A stretch of 64,000 nucleotides of DNA from Silurus meridionalis (GCF_014805685.1 NC_060884.1:11005356-11069355); one strand, 5' to 3'. Positions 34,371-47,882 are shown, numbered from the stretch's first letter. Notes: generated by a model not told the origin, from the sequence alone. Made by a program: numbers and translations.

Positions 34371-34823
34371 CCTGCCTAGGGCCTTCATATAAAAGCAATG
34401 AAACACTGTAGTAGTAAACATTGTATTTTATATTTTTTTCTTTTGTGTTTATTTTTTTGGAGACAGAGACTTAATTATGGAGGTCAGGCTATTCAATTTC
34501 CCTGCAATTCACACCCTTGATTCTCAAACCAAAGTTTTTGCAGTCTTTTTTTTTTGCCAATTTATTCTTGCATTGGCATGATAGGAGCATGTTTTAAGCC
34601 AAAATATGTACACTGTCTCAATTGAATTAAATCTATTTTAATATATTTTTTTCTTTTGACAGGATTCTCATTCTCAGTGTGAAATATGCACCAGTCCCTC
34701 TTTTTTTAAACATATATAAACAGGAATATTTTTCTTTCACACCAATTATTGTGCATTTATATTAGATTTTGATTTGATTTATTTAGTGCATACTACCAAG
34801 AAATGTAATTATATAAGTATTAA

Positions 34824-34824
<1 letters not shown>
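34371..34824. other. Unassigned AT-rich sequence
   Basis: No element or gene recognised. Confidence 0.45.

Positions 34825-34889
<65 letters not shown>
34825..34889. repeat. (TA)n microsatellite
   Basis: About 32 TA units directly left of a Tc1 element. Confidence 0.95.
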
Positions 34890-34892
<3 letters not shown>

Positions 34893-34894
<2 letters not shown>

Positions 34895-36288
34895 GTGAGG
34901 AAAATAAGTATTTGAACACCCTGCTATTTTGCAAGTTCTTCCACTTAGAAATCATGGAGGGGTCTGAAATTGTCATCGTAGGTGCATGTACACTGTGAGA
35001 GACATAATCTAAAAAAAAAAATCCAGAAATCACAATATATGATTTTTAAACAATTTATTTGTATGATACAACTGCAAATAAGTATTTTGAAACCTGTCTA
35101 TCAGCTAGAAGTTTGACCCTCAAAGACCTGTTAGTCTGCCTTTAAAATGTCCACCTCCACTACATTTATTACCCTAAATTAGATGCACCTGTTTGAGGTC
35201 CTTCGCTGCATAAAGACACCTGTCCACCCCATACAATCAGTAAGAATCCAACTACTAACATGGCCAAGACCAAAGAGCTGTCCAAAGACACTAGAGACAA
35301 AATTGTACACCTCCACAAGGCTGGAAAGGGCTACGGGGAAGTTGCCAAGCAGCTTGGTGAAAAAAGGTCCACTGTTGGAGCAATCATTAGAAAATGGAGG
35401 AAGCTAAACATGACTGTCAATCTCCCTCGGACTGGGGCTCCATGCAAGATCTCACCTCGTGGGGTCTCAATGATCCTACGGAAGGTGAGAAATCAGCCCA
35501 GAACTACACGGCCCAGAACTACAGCTGGTCAATGACCTGAAAAGAGCTGGGACCACCGTTTCCAAGGTTACTGTTGGTAATACACTAAGACGTCATGGTT
35601 TGAAATCATGCATGGCACGGAAGGTTCCTCTGCTTAAACCAGCACATGTCCAGGGACGTCTAAAGTTTGCCAATGACCATTTAGATGATCCAGAGGAGGG
35701 AGAAAGTCATGTGGTCAGATGAGACCAAAATTGAACTTTTGGGTCATAATTCCACTAAACGTGTTTGGAGGAAGAAGAATCCTTCCCTCAGTTATAACAT
35801 TGAAGATGGGTCGAGGCTGGGTCTTCCAACATGACAATGACTCGAAGCACACAGCCTGGATAACCAAGGAGTGGCTCTGTAAGAAGCATATCAAGGTTCT
35901 GGCGTGGCCTAGCCAATCTCCAGACCTAAACCCAATAGAGAATCTTTGGAGGGAGCTCAAACTCCATGTTTCTCAGTGACAGGTCAGAAACCTGACTGAT
36001 CTAGAGAAGATCTGTGTGGAGGAGTGGGCCAAAGTCCCTCCTGCAGTGTGTGCAAACCTGGTGAAAAACTACAGGAAACGTTTGACCTCTGTAATTGCAA
36101 ACAAAGGCTACTGTACCAAATATTCACATTGACGTTCTCAGGTGTTCAAATACTTATTTGCAGCTGTATCATACAAATAAATAGTTAAAAAATCATACAT
36201 TGGGATACTACAATGACAATTTCAGACCCCTCCATGATTTCTAAGTGGGAGAACTTGCAAAATAGCAGGATGTTCAAATTCCTCACTG
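34893..36288 (+). mobile_element. Tc1-like transposon with long terminal inverted repeats
   Basis: Left end CAGTGAGGAAAATAAGTATT; right end is its complement finishing CCTCACTG at 36288, followed by TA at 36289-36290. Inverted similarity extends roughly 200 bp inward (including a second ATAAGTATTTGAACACC-type direct-repeat block near 35085 and 36140), the IR/DR layout of fish Tc1 elements. Length 1396 bp. The left flanking dinucleotide is CA rather than TA, possibly a single mutation. The best-preserved DNA transposon in the window. Confidence 0.9.
35260..36131 (+). pseudogene. Tc1 transposase with internal deletion
   Basis: Starts ATG 35260 ([20 protein letters not shown]), a paired-like helix-turn-helix DNA-binding domain through about residue 90. 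A frameshift near 35515 then gives [20 protein letters not shown] and ARKVPLLKPAHVQGRLKFA, and the first catalytic block [12 protein letters not shown] near 35707. At about 35775-35790 the frame jumps directly from VWRKKN-like sequence to [20 protein letters not shown], losing the usual GGGSIMVWGCF segment; [15 protein letters not shown] (third catalytic residue) follows at about 35920. A TGA at 35978 interrupts the end, which continues to [10 protein letters not shown]. The enzyme cannot be functional. Confidence 0.85.
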
Positions 36289-36290
36289 TA

Positions 36291-36944
<654 letters not shown>

Positions 36945-37790
36945 TGTAGGACCAAGCCTTGGAGGTTGCCACACTCTGGGTCGAATGCGCTCTGACCCTG
37001 AATGGAGCGGGAAGACCAGAGGACCCGTGAGAGGATGCAATAGCATCAATAATCCATTTGCTGAGGGTCTGCTTATGAGCCGGAAGGCCTCTTCTCGGAG
37101 GGCCGTAGCAGATGAACAATTGTTCTGACTTCCTCCTGATCTAACACACAACCTGCTTGATGATCAGCATTTTGAACCGGAGCCTCATCAAACAGCGGTT
37201 CAGCTGACGTAGATCTACGATTGGACGCAACCCACCATCCTTTTTGGAGACTTTGAAGTACCGGCTGTAGAACCCAGACTCTCTGATGGAGGGTCCACTT
37301 CAATGGCCTCCTTCCTCAGAAGAGTGACTACTTCCTGTTCCATGACCAAAGCCTGCTTGCTTCCCACCAGAGTTGGACAGAGCCCCGTTGAACCGGGTCG
37401 GACGAGACCCGAACTGAATCGTATAACACCCCCATGGTGTGCAGACATCCAGAGGCCTGACCTGCTCCGCTCCCAAACAAGCCACACAAAGGCTGTGTGC
37501 AACCCCCCCAACCTCCGTGTGCAGGGAGAGACACACGGCCGAAAATTGTTTGCTTGGTTTGCTTCTATGCCTCCATTTTTTGACAGACAGACAAAACATC
37601 ATTAAATTTACACAGAGCGCTTCATCAACAAGCAGAAGCGGGCACTGGCTTCACTCCATGTGTGTTTTATACTTCCTGGTCATGATGTCACCCTGCCGGT
37701 GACAGCCTGCCTCCAATTTTGACTGATTACACACATTATTCAAAGCATGGACAATGCAGCCTCGTTCCCAAAGCGTTCCGCAGTTTGATT
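36945..37790 (-). pseudogene. DIRS deletion derivative: RT start joined to recombinase end
   Basis: Minus strand from the 5' side: terminal region at about 37790-37620 (GTGACATCATGACCAGGAAG), reverse-transcriptase N-terminal part at 37480-37150 (CPTLVGSKQALVMEQEVVTL, LLRKEAIEV, then KSPKRMVGCVQS), then without the RT palm, RNase H or recombinase core it passes straight into EQLFICYGPPRRGLPAHKQT and LPAPFRVRAHST at 37119-36950, the recombinase C-terminus. The RAHST block normally carries catalytic residues. The junction is near 37145. A single large deletion explains the arrangement. Confidence 0.75.
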
Positions 37791-38794
<1,004 letters not shown>

Positions 38795-38797
38795 AAC

Positions 38798-41690
38798 ATG
38801 AGTGAACCCAAGATGGCAGCGCGAGCACATCGCGAGGCTCAGGGTCTCTCCAGAATCTGCAATTTTGCGGTATTTCTGTTGCTCATATCGGGTCTGTTCG
38901 TGCAGAACAGCTGTGCCTATACATCGTACACCCGACGTGAGCTTTTGGATATTGGTTTACGACTTCCTGACAGTTTTATGGACAACCTTCATCTCCTTCC
39001 TGAGATCACCAGAGCACCCGAGGCAGCTCACTCTACACGGCCGGGCGGAAGTGCTCGCAGGCGGCGTCGAGATCGTAAACAAAGGCGGGGGAAGCGTGGT
39101 GGAGTGAAAGCTAAGCTAAAGCTAACACCACACCGGCTCTCTTTACCCAGCATCTTCCTCGCCAATGTTCGGTCGCTGGTGAACAAAATGGAGGAGATTC
39201 GACTCAGCATCACACACAGCATGAAACTTCGGAACTGTAATGTCATGATTTTCACGGAAACATGGCTACACAGCGGCATCCCGGACAACGCTATTGAGCT
39301 AGCGGACGACACACACTCCGGGCGGATAGGACATTAGATGGCTCCGGTAAGACCAGAGGCGGTGGACTGTGCATTTATGTCAACAAAGCTTGGTGCACGA
39401 ACTCTGTTATTGTCGAGAGTCATTGTTCAGCTAACCTGGAGTTTCTCATGGTTAAATGTAGACCGTTTTATCTACCGCGGGAGTTCACTTCCACCATTAT
39501 TACTGCTGCTTACATTCCCCCTGATGCTGATGCTAAGCTCGCTATGAAAGAACTTTATGCGCCATCAGTAAACAACAGACTGTTCACCCGGAAGCTGCGT
39601 TTATTGTTGCGGGAGATTTTAATCACTCAAACTTAAAGGCAGTTCTTCCAAAATTTCATCAGCATGTTTCATGTCACACCAGAGGAACAAGACTTTAGAC
39701 CATGTATACACAAACATGGCTGGAGCTTACGTTGCAACCCCCCTTCCCCACCTGGGACAGTCAGATCACCTTTCTTTGTTTCTCACCCCTAAATATGCAC
39801 CCCTCATCAACCGGGTAAAGCCATCAGTGAGAACCATCAAGGTGTGGCCCGCAGACGCAGATTTCACACTTCAGGAAAGGTTTCTACACACAGACTGGAG
39901 TACATTTGCTTCTCAGGCCACCAGTGACTCTCACACAGACATTGACTGCTATACCTCCTCTGTTCTGGATTACATCAGTTCCACCACAAACAGTGTTACT
40001 ACCCAGAAACAGATCATTACATACCCTAATCAGAAGCCATGGATGAACAAGGAGGTGCGCCTCCTGCTGAAGGCACGCACTACTGCCTTCAGGTCAGGTG
40101 ACGCTCAGGCCTACAGCACATCCAGAGCTAACCTGAAGAGGGGCATCAAAGAGGCCAAGCACTGCTACAAGCTGAAGATAGAGGAGCATTTTTCTAACTC
40201 TGACCCTCGACGCATGTGGCAAGGCATCCAGGCCATCAGTGATTACAAATCCTCCCACTCCACCCCCGCTTCCACTGATGTCCTCTTTCTGAATGAGCTT
40301 AATGACTTTTATGCTCGCTTTGAGAGAGACAACAAAGAAACTGCCACAAAGCTCAAACTCTCGGCTGATCACTCTCCAATCAACATCTCCTCCACAGATG
40401 TCTGCAATGCACTGAGCCGGATCAGCGCTCACAAAGCCGCTGGACCAGTCAACATCCCTGGTCGCGTACTTAGGGCATGTGCTGAGCAGCTCGCTGGGGT
40501 CTTTACTGACATTTTCAACCTGTCTCTTGCCCAAGCAGCTGTTCCCACTTGCTTTAAATGTACCTCCATTGTGCCAGTGCCTAAACACTCTAACCCAACG
40601 TGCCTGAACGACTACCGTCCTGGCACACCTGAAGGACTCTCTGCCAACCACATTTGACTCCCACCAGTTTGCCTACCGAAGCAATAGAAGCACAGAAGAT
40701 GCAGTTTCCATGGCATTGCACTCTGTGCTCACACACTTGGACAATAAGAACACCTATGCACGTATGCTGTTTGTTGACTTCAGCTCAGCATTCAATACCA
40801 TCATTCCATCCAAGTTAATATGCAAACTCCTAGATCTGGGCATTAACACCTCCACCTGCAACTAGGTCATGGACTTTCTGACCAAAAGACCCCAGCAGGT
40901 TCGATCTGGCTCCATTTGCTCCAACACCATCACACTCAACACTGGTGTACCACAGGGCTGTGTGCTGAGCCCTTCCTCTACTCCCTCTTCACCTCCGACT
41001 GCAGGCCTGTGAATGGATCTAACTCCATCATCAAGTTTGCAGATGACACTACCGTGATTGGTCTCATCACCAACAATGATGAGACTGCCTACAGGGAGGA
41101 GATCCAGCACCTAGCCACATGGTGCAACAACAACAACCTGCTCCTTAACACCTCCAAGACAAAGGAGCTTATTGTGGACTTCAGGAAGGAGGCAAGAGGC
41201 ACACATGACACCACCCACATCAACGGGATGGCTGTTGAGCGTGTCTCCAGTTTCAAGTTCCTGGGGATCCACATCTCGGCAGACCTGTCTTGGAACATCA
41301 ACACCTCCAGCCTGGTCAAGAAGGCTCACCAGCCTCTTTTCCTGAGGACACTTAAAAAATCAGCTCTCCTCGGATATCCTGGTGAACTTCTACCGCTGCA
41401 GTAGAGAGCATCCTGACCAGCTGTGTCACAGTCTGGTATGGGAGCTGCTCTGCTGCAGAGCGTAAGGCACTGCAGCGGGTGGTGAAAACTGCCCAGCGCA
41501 TCACAGGGACTCCACTCCCAGCCATGGAGGACATCCAAAGAAACGCTGTCTGCGTCGAGCTCGCAGCATTCTTAAGGACTCCTCTCATCCCGCCCACAGA
41601 CTGTTCACTCTTCTGCCCTCTGGCAGGCGTTTCAGGTGCCTCCGGACCAGGACCAGCAGACTAAAGAACAGCTTTTTTCCTAGAGCTGTC
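38798..41690 (+). pseudogene. LINE ORF: endonuclease and reverse transcriptase, broken
   Basis: Frame 38798-39337 starts MSEPKMAARAHREAQ; it includes a basic stretch and the endonuclease start (FLANVRSLVNKMEEIRL, VMIFTETWLHSG with the catalytic Glu). A frameshift near 39320 moves to CRPFYLPREFTSTIITAAY and a further frame with AGDFNHSNLK near 39618. Frame 39671-40657 contains the endonuclease end (LGQSDHLSLFL), a linker ([34 protein letters not shown]) and the RT start ([20 protein letters not shown]). A deletion removes sequence around 40620. RT continues with [13 protein letters not shown] near 40767 and the active site FADD at 41036-41047, LLLNTSKTKELIVDF and FLGIHISADLSW. Stops occur at 40863 and 41401 among others. 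Confidence 0.85.
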
Positions 41691-42016
41691 TCTTTAGTGA
41701 ACTCTGACACTCACTGATACACTACTACATTCCCCCCACACCTCACACTCTTTGCTAATGGACTCTGAACAAAAACTTATGCTCACCAAGACACTGATCA
41801 TTTCTCACCTCACACTTTGTTGTTGCATGGACTGTTTACACAAACCTTGCTCATTTGCACACTGCTCTTTTTTTTATTGCTGCTCACCATAAACTATCAC
41901 CGCTGTACATATACCTGTTCTCTGTTTATAGCTATAGCAATATTATTATGTTCACCGCTCACATTCTTCTGTAAATCTCTGTGTATAGTAATAGGCATCT
42001 GTATAGCATGTTCATA

Positions 42017-42017
<1 letters not shown>

Positions 42018-42081
<64 letters not shown>
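42018..42081. repeat. (TA)n microsatellite in LINE 3' region
   Basis: About 32 TA units within the 3' untranslated part of the L2 LINE. Confidence 0.95.
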
Positions 42082-42085
<4 letters not shown>

Positions 42086-42409
42086 TCTGTATATTATTGT
42101 TCATAGTACATATATATTCATCTGTAATTATATTTATATTTATAGTACATATATATATACACACTACTCTGTATATTGTGTTTTACATATATAACATATA
42201 TTCATCTGTATACAACATTTATAGTACATATTCATCTTTAAATTACTGTTTATAGTCTTTATTTTATTTAACTATGTAAATTCATGTTAAATCTATATAT
42301 CCTGCACTTGCTGTTATTGCACTCTGGTTAGACCCAAACTGCATTTCGTTGCATTGTACTTGTACATGTGTAATGCCAATAAAGTTGAATCTAATCTAAT
42401 CTAATCTAA

Positions 42410-42962
42410 CATGTAAAATAAATAATATATTTAAATAGCACTTGGTGTAATGTATAAACGTTGCATACACCTGTAGATCTTTGTCCACACCTTAACTATT
42501 ATTATATCATTTAATTAAATATGATTAAATGGTAGCAATGGTAGACAGTGATGGTTAACACTTACTAGTATTGTTTGTACTTTTTCAGATTTTGTAAACG
42601 ATATATTGTAAACTGTTTTATTTTTTACTGATATATTTTTGTTTTATGTTTTACTTACAGCTTGCTCCCAGGATTGTCTAGGATTAACTTCACTGTTCAT
42701 GGGGCAGTTCACTTAAGCATCTTAGAACTAGGCAGATAAAGGTCTTGGAGGTCTTTAGCGGTCAGTCAGTGGCCTAATGCATAGTTAGTTGATTCTTAGA
42801 ATTGTTACATTTGGAAATAACAGTATGTAATATTTTAAAAACAAAATTAAATTGTATTTGTTATACTTGATTTTTTTGCTTATTTGGAAGTCTAAATATG
42901 TATCGGTCAGTACATTCCCAACAACACTTTTATTGTGCCACTATTGAAAAATCAGGATCTAT
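42410..42962. other. Unassigned AT-rich sequence
   Basis: No element or gene recognised. Confidence 0.45.
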
Positions 42963-42964
42963 GT

Positions 42965-43190
42965 CCCCTGGTGGTCTAGTGGTTAGGATGCAGCGCTCTC
43001 ACTGCTGCGGCCCAGATTTGATCCCCTGTCAGGGAACCAACCCCAGCCACCTTTTAGTGCCGGTCCCAAGCCCGGATAAATGGGGAGGGTTGCATTAGTA
43101 AAGGCATCCAGTGTAAAAACATGTGCCAAATCAAACATGAGGATGATCCGACTGTGGTGACCGATAAAGGGAGAAGCCGAAAGAAAGTTT
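42965..43190 (+). mobile_element. tRNA-Glu-derived SINE with RTE-type tail
   Basis: 42965-43036 is plainly derived from tRNA-Glu(CTC): acceptor, TGGTCTAGTGG (intact box A), and GCGCTCTCAC around the anticodon CTC; the T-arm is degraded and box B has two mismatches. The middle (CCCGGATAAATGGGGAGGGT) is SINE body. The 3' end GTGGTGACC...GGGAGAAGCCGAAAGAAAG resembles the 3' end of the RTE LINE at about 62984-63025, so that LINE's machinery may have mobilised it. Transcription would be by RNA polymerase III. Confidence 0.8.
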
Positions 43191-43370
43191 AAGTTAGTAA
43201 AAAATCAGGATACTGTGACACAAAACATGTCTGTAAAAAACAAACAAAATTAGTAACATGATCAATAATTTTATAAGACTCTGATTCCATTCTGGTAATA
43301 GGTTCACAAAATGATTTTAGTTCAACTAAAAATTCTTCCCTGTCCATCCCAGTGACAATTGCCAATCATG

Positions 43371-43564
43371 GTTCCCCTTTCGGAAACTCGAGCTGCGTCA
43401 CAACTCTTTGGGAACGCTTGCGTGTTTGCTCACACTCTGAATCACATGTGAAATCTGGCCAACAGCAATGTGTGACGTCACCGACCGGGCAACTTCGCGA
43501 CCAGGAAGCTACAAAATGGTTCTATTTGTTTAGATAAGTGTTTTGTGTGTGAATCTGTGCAGAC
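43371..43564 (+). repeat. DIRS left terminal region
   Basis: GTTCCCCTTTCGGAAACTCG, CACACTCTGAATCAC and the GTGACGTCACCG block match the DIRS ends elsewhere and appear in reverse complement at about 46400-46490, the other end of this copy. Confidence 0.75.
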
Positions 43565-44560
43565 ATGGCTAAGAGAAAGCAATATTTCTGTATCTGTGTC
43601 CCTGCTTGCCCCCATTTTTTTACGGGGAGAGACACCGATGTGTTGTTTGCTTGGGAGTGGAGCATGCTCAGTTGGCTCTCAAGGGAGTCGATTGTTCGCA
43701 TTGTAGCATTGGCTATGCGCATGCTCCCCCCCCGGATTGCGCTCTTCGAGAATAGGAGAGGAGGGCCTACCCTTCTTCCCCAACTTGCACACTGCAATGT
43801 TTAGGTCCTGGAAGACCCTATATGCGGCCCGGACATGTTCCCAATGAACCTCGCTGTAAACAAACGTTGTCGGGTTCAAGGAATGCGGCTATGAGGTGAT
43901 GCCAAGGGTAGAAGAGACGCTAAGTAGCTATCTCTCCCCTGGCATACCAGGCTGACCTGCTGCGGGAGATGGTGATATTAAGGAGTTACGTTGCGCTGCC
44001 GACCTAACCCTTAGGGCCACCAAGGAAATGGCACGGGCCGTTGGTCAGTCCATGTCAGCCTTAGTAGCCACAGAAAGGCATCTTTCAGGAGATTCCTGAC
44101 AGGGACAGGGCTTTCCTGATGAATGCCATGGTGGCTCCTCCTGGCCTGTTTAGCAATGCTGTAGGTGCGCTCGTCGACAAATTACAGGAGATACAGTGGT
44201 CCCTTCCCCTCCGCTCTCCGCGCCTGCCGAGCAGCCCCAGCCCGGCATTGTGAAGTCCAAAAACAGAGCTTTGCCACCCAGACCCTGCCAGAAGGGCCCA
44301 AGGGCCCCTGGTGACGCTTTAGGCCCCAACCAAAGGAGCTGGCTGACCTGAGGGTTGTCCTCTCCTGTAACAAACGGGCCGTGGTGCATAGGCCCTGACA
44401 ATCAGGGCGCCTTATACCGAGGAGGGCGGTGTACAACTCATTGCATGGTGCTGTCCCTCCTCAGCACCACCAGGAGGCCAGGCTGCTAGCCCTGCCAAAA
44501 GATGTGCTTCAGGGCACAGCCCCCTCCAGCAGGTGTTTCCCTTCACCTTCGCCCAGCCTC
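43565..44560 (+). pseudogene. DIRS gag-like protein, fragmented
   Basis: ATG 43565 begins MAKRKQYFCICVPACPHFF with a Cys-rich start typical of the first ORF of fish DIRS elements; the frame is open to 43804. Near 43995-44090 another frame gives LRCAADLTLRATKEMARAVG and SMSALVATERHL, the same block as in the reverse copy at 20.4 kb. Between and after them frameshifts and stops prevent a continuous reading. Confidence 0.65.
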
Positions 44561-44582
44561 GTAGCGGATAGGCTGCATTAAA

Positions 44583-45620
44583 TTGCTCCAGCCGCTCTGG
44601 AAGGGCCAGAGACCAGCCTCAAAAGAGACTAGGTCCCCTAAGAGACTTCCTGGCAGCTTGGCCAGACGTGTCCCGGTGGGTTCTGCACACAATAGAGAGC
44701 TACTCGATTCAATTTGGTTTCTCTCCCCCCAGTTCAACGGGATGTGTCCCACCCTGGTGGGACCAGAGCAGGCTCTGGTCCTGGAACAGAAGGTGTGCGC
44801 TCTCCTAAGGAAAGAGGCCATCAAGGTGGTTCCTCTTTTAGTCAGAGAGTCTGGCTTTTACAGTCAGTATTTAGTTTTTCTGAAGAAGGATGGGGTTGCG
44901 TCCGATCCTAGATCTGCGCTCGTGAGGATGCTTAATCTCAAAGAGGTCGTGTCTCAGATCAATTCCAAGGACTGGTTTGTCACAGTAGATCTAAAGGATG
45001 CATACTTCCACATAAACATCCTTCCCGCTCACAGGAGGTTCCTAAGGTTTGCTTTCGGGGCGAAGCTTACCAATACCAGGTCCTTTCGTTCAGCCTAGCA
45101 CCCACACCCCACACCTTCACAAAGGACATGAATGCGGCTCTAGCCCCGCTAAGGCTTTAGGGCATCCGCATTTTGAACTATATTGAAGATTGGTTGATAT
45201 TAGCTCGATCAGAGCAGTCTGGGGTTAAGACTAAAAGCTGGGAGGAGTGTGCTTTCTCCAGTACAGAGAACCACCTTTTTGGGCATAGTGTGGGACTCGA
45301 TCATAATGCGGGCACAACTGTGTCCCGCTCGGATCGAAGCTATTCTCACAACAGTCAGGAGAGTAAGAGAAGGTCAGTCACTAACTATGAGCAGTTCCAG
45401 TAACAATGGACACTTTCCTTTACGGGGTGGGGAACGTCATGAGTGGCCTCTCCGCCCAAGGTCATTGGAACGAGCTGTTTTTTTTTCGGGCTTTGAAACA
45501 CTTCTTCCTAAACCTAAGGGATTGCCATGTGCTGATCCATACAGACAACACTTTGGTGGTCTCGTACATCAACCACCAGTGGGGTCTCTGATCTGGCCCT
45601 CTGTATAGGCTTTCCTCCCA
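44583..45620 (+). pseudogene. DIRS reverse transcriptase and RNase H, broken
   Basis: The frame 44583-45098 holds the RT N-terminal part: CPTLVGPEQALVLEQKVCAL, KEAIKVVPLLVRESGFYSQY, VNSKDW-like spacing, then motif A VDLKDAYFHINILPAHRRFL. A frameshift near 45065 follows. In another frame ILNYIEDWLILARSEQ carries the active site as YIED (45179-45190) in place of YIDD. RNase H is read at 45406-45591 (GHWNELFFFRALKHFF, HVLIHTDNTLVVSYINHQ). RT copies the element RNA; here shifts at about 45065 and 45230 and the altered active site argue that it is dead. Confidence 0.8.
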
Positions 45621-45659
45621 TGAGGCATCTCATCTGTCAGGCAGGGGGATCCCTGGATC

Positions 45660-46422
45660 ATCTCTGCCCAGAGTTATGGAGGTTTTGGCTGTGGCCACTG
45701 AGGGGGCACAGTTTCTAGCAGAAGGTCTCTCTACTGAGATAGTGGAGACCATCCTCCATTCCAGAGCTCCCTCTATGAGGAGCTCATATGCCGCTAAATG
45801 GCACCTGTTCACTGCGTTTTGAGAGCACCACCAATTAGACCCAGTTAACTGCCCAGTTAGTTCAGTACTGGAGTTTCTGCAAGAACAGTTTGCCACAAGG
45901 TTGGCTCCCTCAACCCTAAGGGCTTATTGTACCCCGCCCAAGGAGCAGTCACTGGGTAAACACCCTCTGGTGACACGTTTCCTGCGTGTCACCCGAAGGC
46001 TGAGGCCGGGGATGCGACCCAGAGTGCCTGTGTGGAATTTAGATGTTGTGCTGTTGGCTCTGTCTGAGCCCACCTTCAAACCCTTGGCCGAGGTGGCCCT
46101 TAGGTACCTGTCTATAAAGACCGCTTTCCTTCTGGCAATATCCTTCCTTAAGAGGGTTGGAGACCTACAGGCTCTTTCTGTGGCTTCGTCTCTTCTGGGG
46201 TTTGCCCCTGGCATGGCCAGTGCCTTTCTCTATCCTAAACCAGAGTACGTACCTAAGGTGCCTGCGGCTCCCCCACGACCCGTTGTGCTGCAGGCATTCT
46301 GCCCTCCTCCTTTCCAAGGCCCCGACCAGGAAAAGCTAAAATGGCTGTGTCCAGTGCAAACACTGGAACAGAAACTGGCACCGGCTTCACTCCATGTACT
46401 TTTCAGTGCTTCTTGTTCGTGA
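45660..46422 (+). pseudogene. DIRS tyrosine recombinase, C-terminally truncated
   Basis: The N-terminal part (EIVETILHSRAPSMRSSYAA, DPVNCPVSSVLEFLQEQF) is interrupted by a stop near 45821; from 45901 a frame is open for 173 codons: LAPSTLRAY, TRFLRVTRRLRPGMRPRVPV, ALRYLSIKTAFLLAISFLKR with the probable first catalytic Arg in FLKRVGDLQAL, FAPGMASAFLYPKPEYVPKV, and AFCPPPFQGPDQEKLKWLCP. It then runs without a recombinase C-terminus into terminal-repeat sequence (EQKLAPASLHV) at about 46360, so the later catalytic residues and the nucleophilic Tyr are lost. Confidence 0.8.
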
Positions 46423-46500
46423 CGTCACCCCGCCGGTGACGGTGCACCTTCCATTGGACAGATTACACGCGTGATTCAGAGGATGGACAACGCGTGCAGT
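46379..46500 (+). repeat. DIRS right terminal region, partial
   Basis: CTTCACTCCATGTACTTTTC, GTGACGTCACCCCGCCGGTG and GTGATTCAGAGGATGGACAA are the reverse complement of the left-end blocks at 43425-43510. The outermost part of the inverted repeat is missing. Confidence 0.7.
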
Positions 46501-46965
46501 GTAAACACATTCAAAACACGAAGCTTTGCAAGGATTTTTTAAACAATCTTACACCTGCTACCATTGAATTGAATCTACATTTAACTGTATTCTTCGTAAG
46601 TGGTGTAAGCACATTCTCCCTGATTTGTATATTCCTTTTCTGCTTTAGCTTTCAGCAATATATGATAGGTTGCCTCTCAGCACATACCACTTTAGAGGCA
46701 GTTTCCACATGCGAAACACAGTTTGCTAGGTAGTCAGTACTGTTTTGCAAGTTTTTTCTTTCAAATTTTTTTAATTTGTGTAGCTTAGATATCATTGATG
46801 ATTAATTCTAAAACATAAATGTCAAGTCATTGGTTGTAAGTCATTGTAACAAGGAGGATTCAGATATGTAATAGAGATCCAGTTGTAAAATTTTTCATGT
46901 AAAATAGATTAAAATGCACCCCAGACTCAAACAAAGACAGCAAGGCACAAAACATGATCAAGGCA

Positions 46966-46967
<2 letters not shown>
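46501..46967. other. Unassigned sequence
   Basis: No element or gene recognised. Confidence 0.4.

Positions 46968-47034
<67 letters not shown>
46968..47034. repeat. (AT)n microsatellite
   Basis: About 33 AT units at the start of a LINE 3' fragment. Confidence 0.95.
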
Positions 47035-47435
<401 letters not shown>

Positions 47436-47489
47436 AAATAAATATGATGTCAGGTCCAGTTAACAGCTAAAACAGGTAGAAGTAATAAG

Positions 47490-47631
47490 TACATGTCAGA
47501 GCCAAAACTTCTTTACTTTTACTTAAGTAAAAAAAGTATAATCAGTACTTCAACTTTTACCCGAGTATTTTAAAACATGAGTATCTGTACTTCCACTTAA
47601 ATAAAGGATGTGTGTACTTTTGCCACCTCTG
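47490..47631 (-). mobile_element. hAT-type element end fragment
   Basis: Minus strand starts CAGAGGTGGCAAAAGTACAC at 47631 and continues with alternating AAGTA/TACTT motifs (ACTTAAGTAAAAGTAAAG), a pattern of fish hAT families with a CAGAGGTGG terminus. The other end is not found nearby. Confidence 0.55.
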
Positions 47632-47714
47632 GTCCCTGGCCTCAACTCTATTTATCAGTTTTGAGATTAGAATGCTGACTGTAAACATCAGTGCTTTGAC
47701 TTTACTGAGAGTCT

Positions 47715-47882
47715 TTAGGTCAATGAACAGAAATTTCTATAGTGACTCCAAAATATAATGCAACAGTTACCCAAGATAGTAGGAGCTGATCTAGCAGCAA
47801 AGTAGACAAACTTTGGAATGGGATAGTCAGAAAACACACGTGAAATGATCGGGTGGTCCACATACCTTTGGTCATGTAATGT
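47715..47882 (+). mobile_element. Tc1-like element relic, 3' end
   Basis: TTTGGAATGGGATAGTCAG and GGTGGTCCACATACCTTTGG followed by CATGTAATGTA match the right end of the Tc1-like family whose left end lies at 31.17 kb. Degraded; no coding part. Confidence 0.55.

Larger units (their letters stand above)
38795..42409 (+). mobile_element. L2/CR1-group LINE, nearly full length
   Basis: Runs from CCCAAGATGGCAGC near 38806 to a 3' end AATAAAGTTGAATCTAATCT at 42409, where (TCTAA)n forms the tail in place of poly(A). Endonuclease and reverse-transcriptase domains are recognisable in the expected order. The 3' untranslated part from about 41700 is AT-rich and contains a TA array. It shares its domain order and wording with the copy at 50.4 kb but differs in the tail repeat, so the two are separate subfamilies. 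Confidence 0.85.

Noticed and set aside
42965..43036. Functional tRNA-Glu(CTC) gene
   Set aside because: Box A and the anticodon arm look good, but the T-stem has about three mispaired positions and box B two mismatches, and the sequence continues into a SINE body and LINE-like tail.
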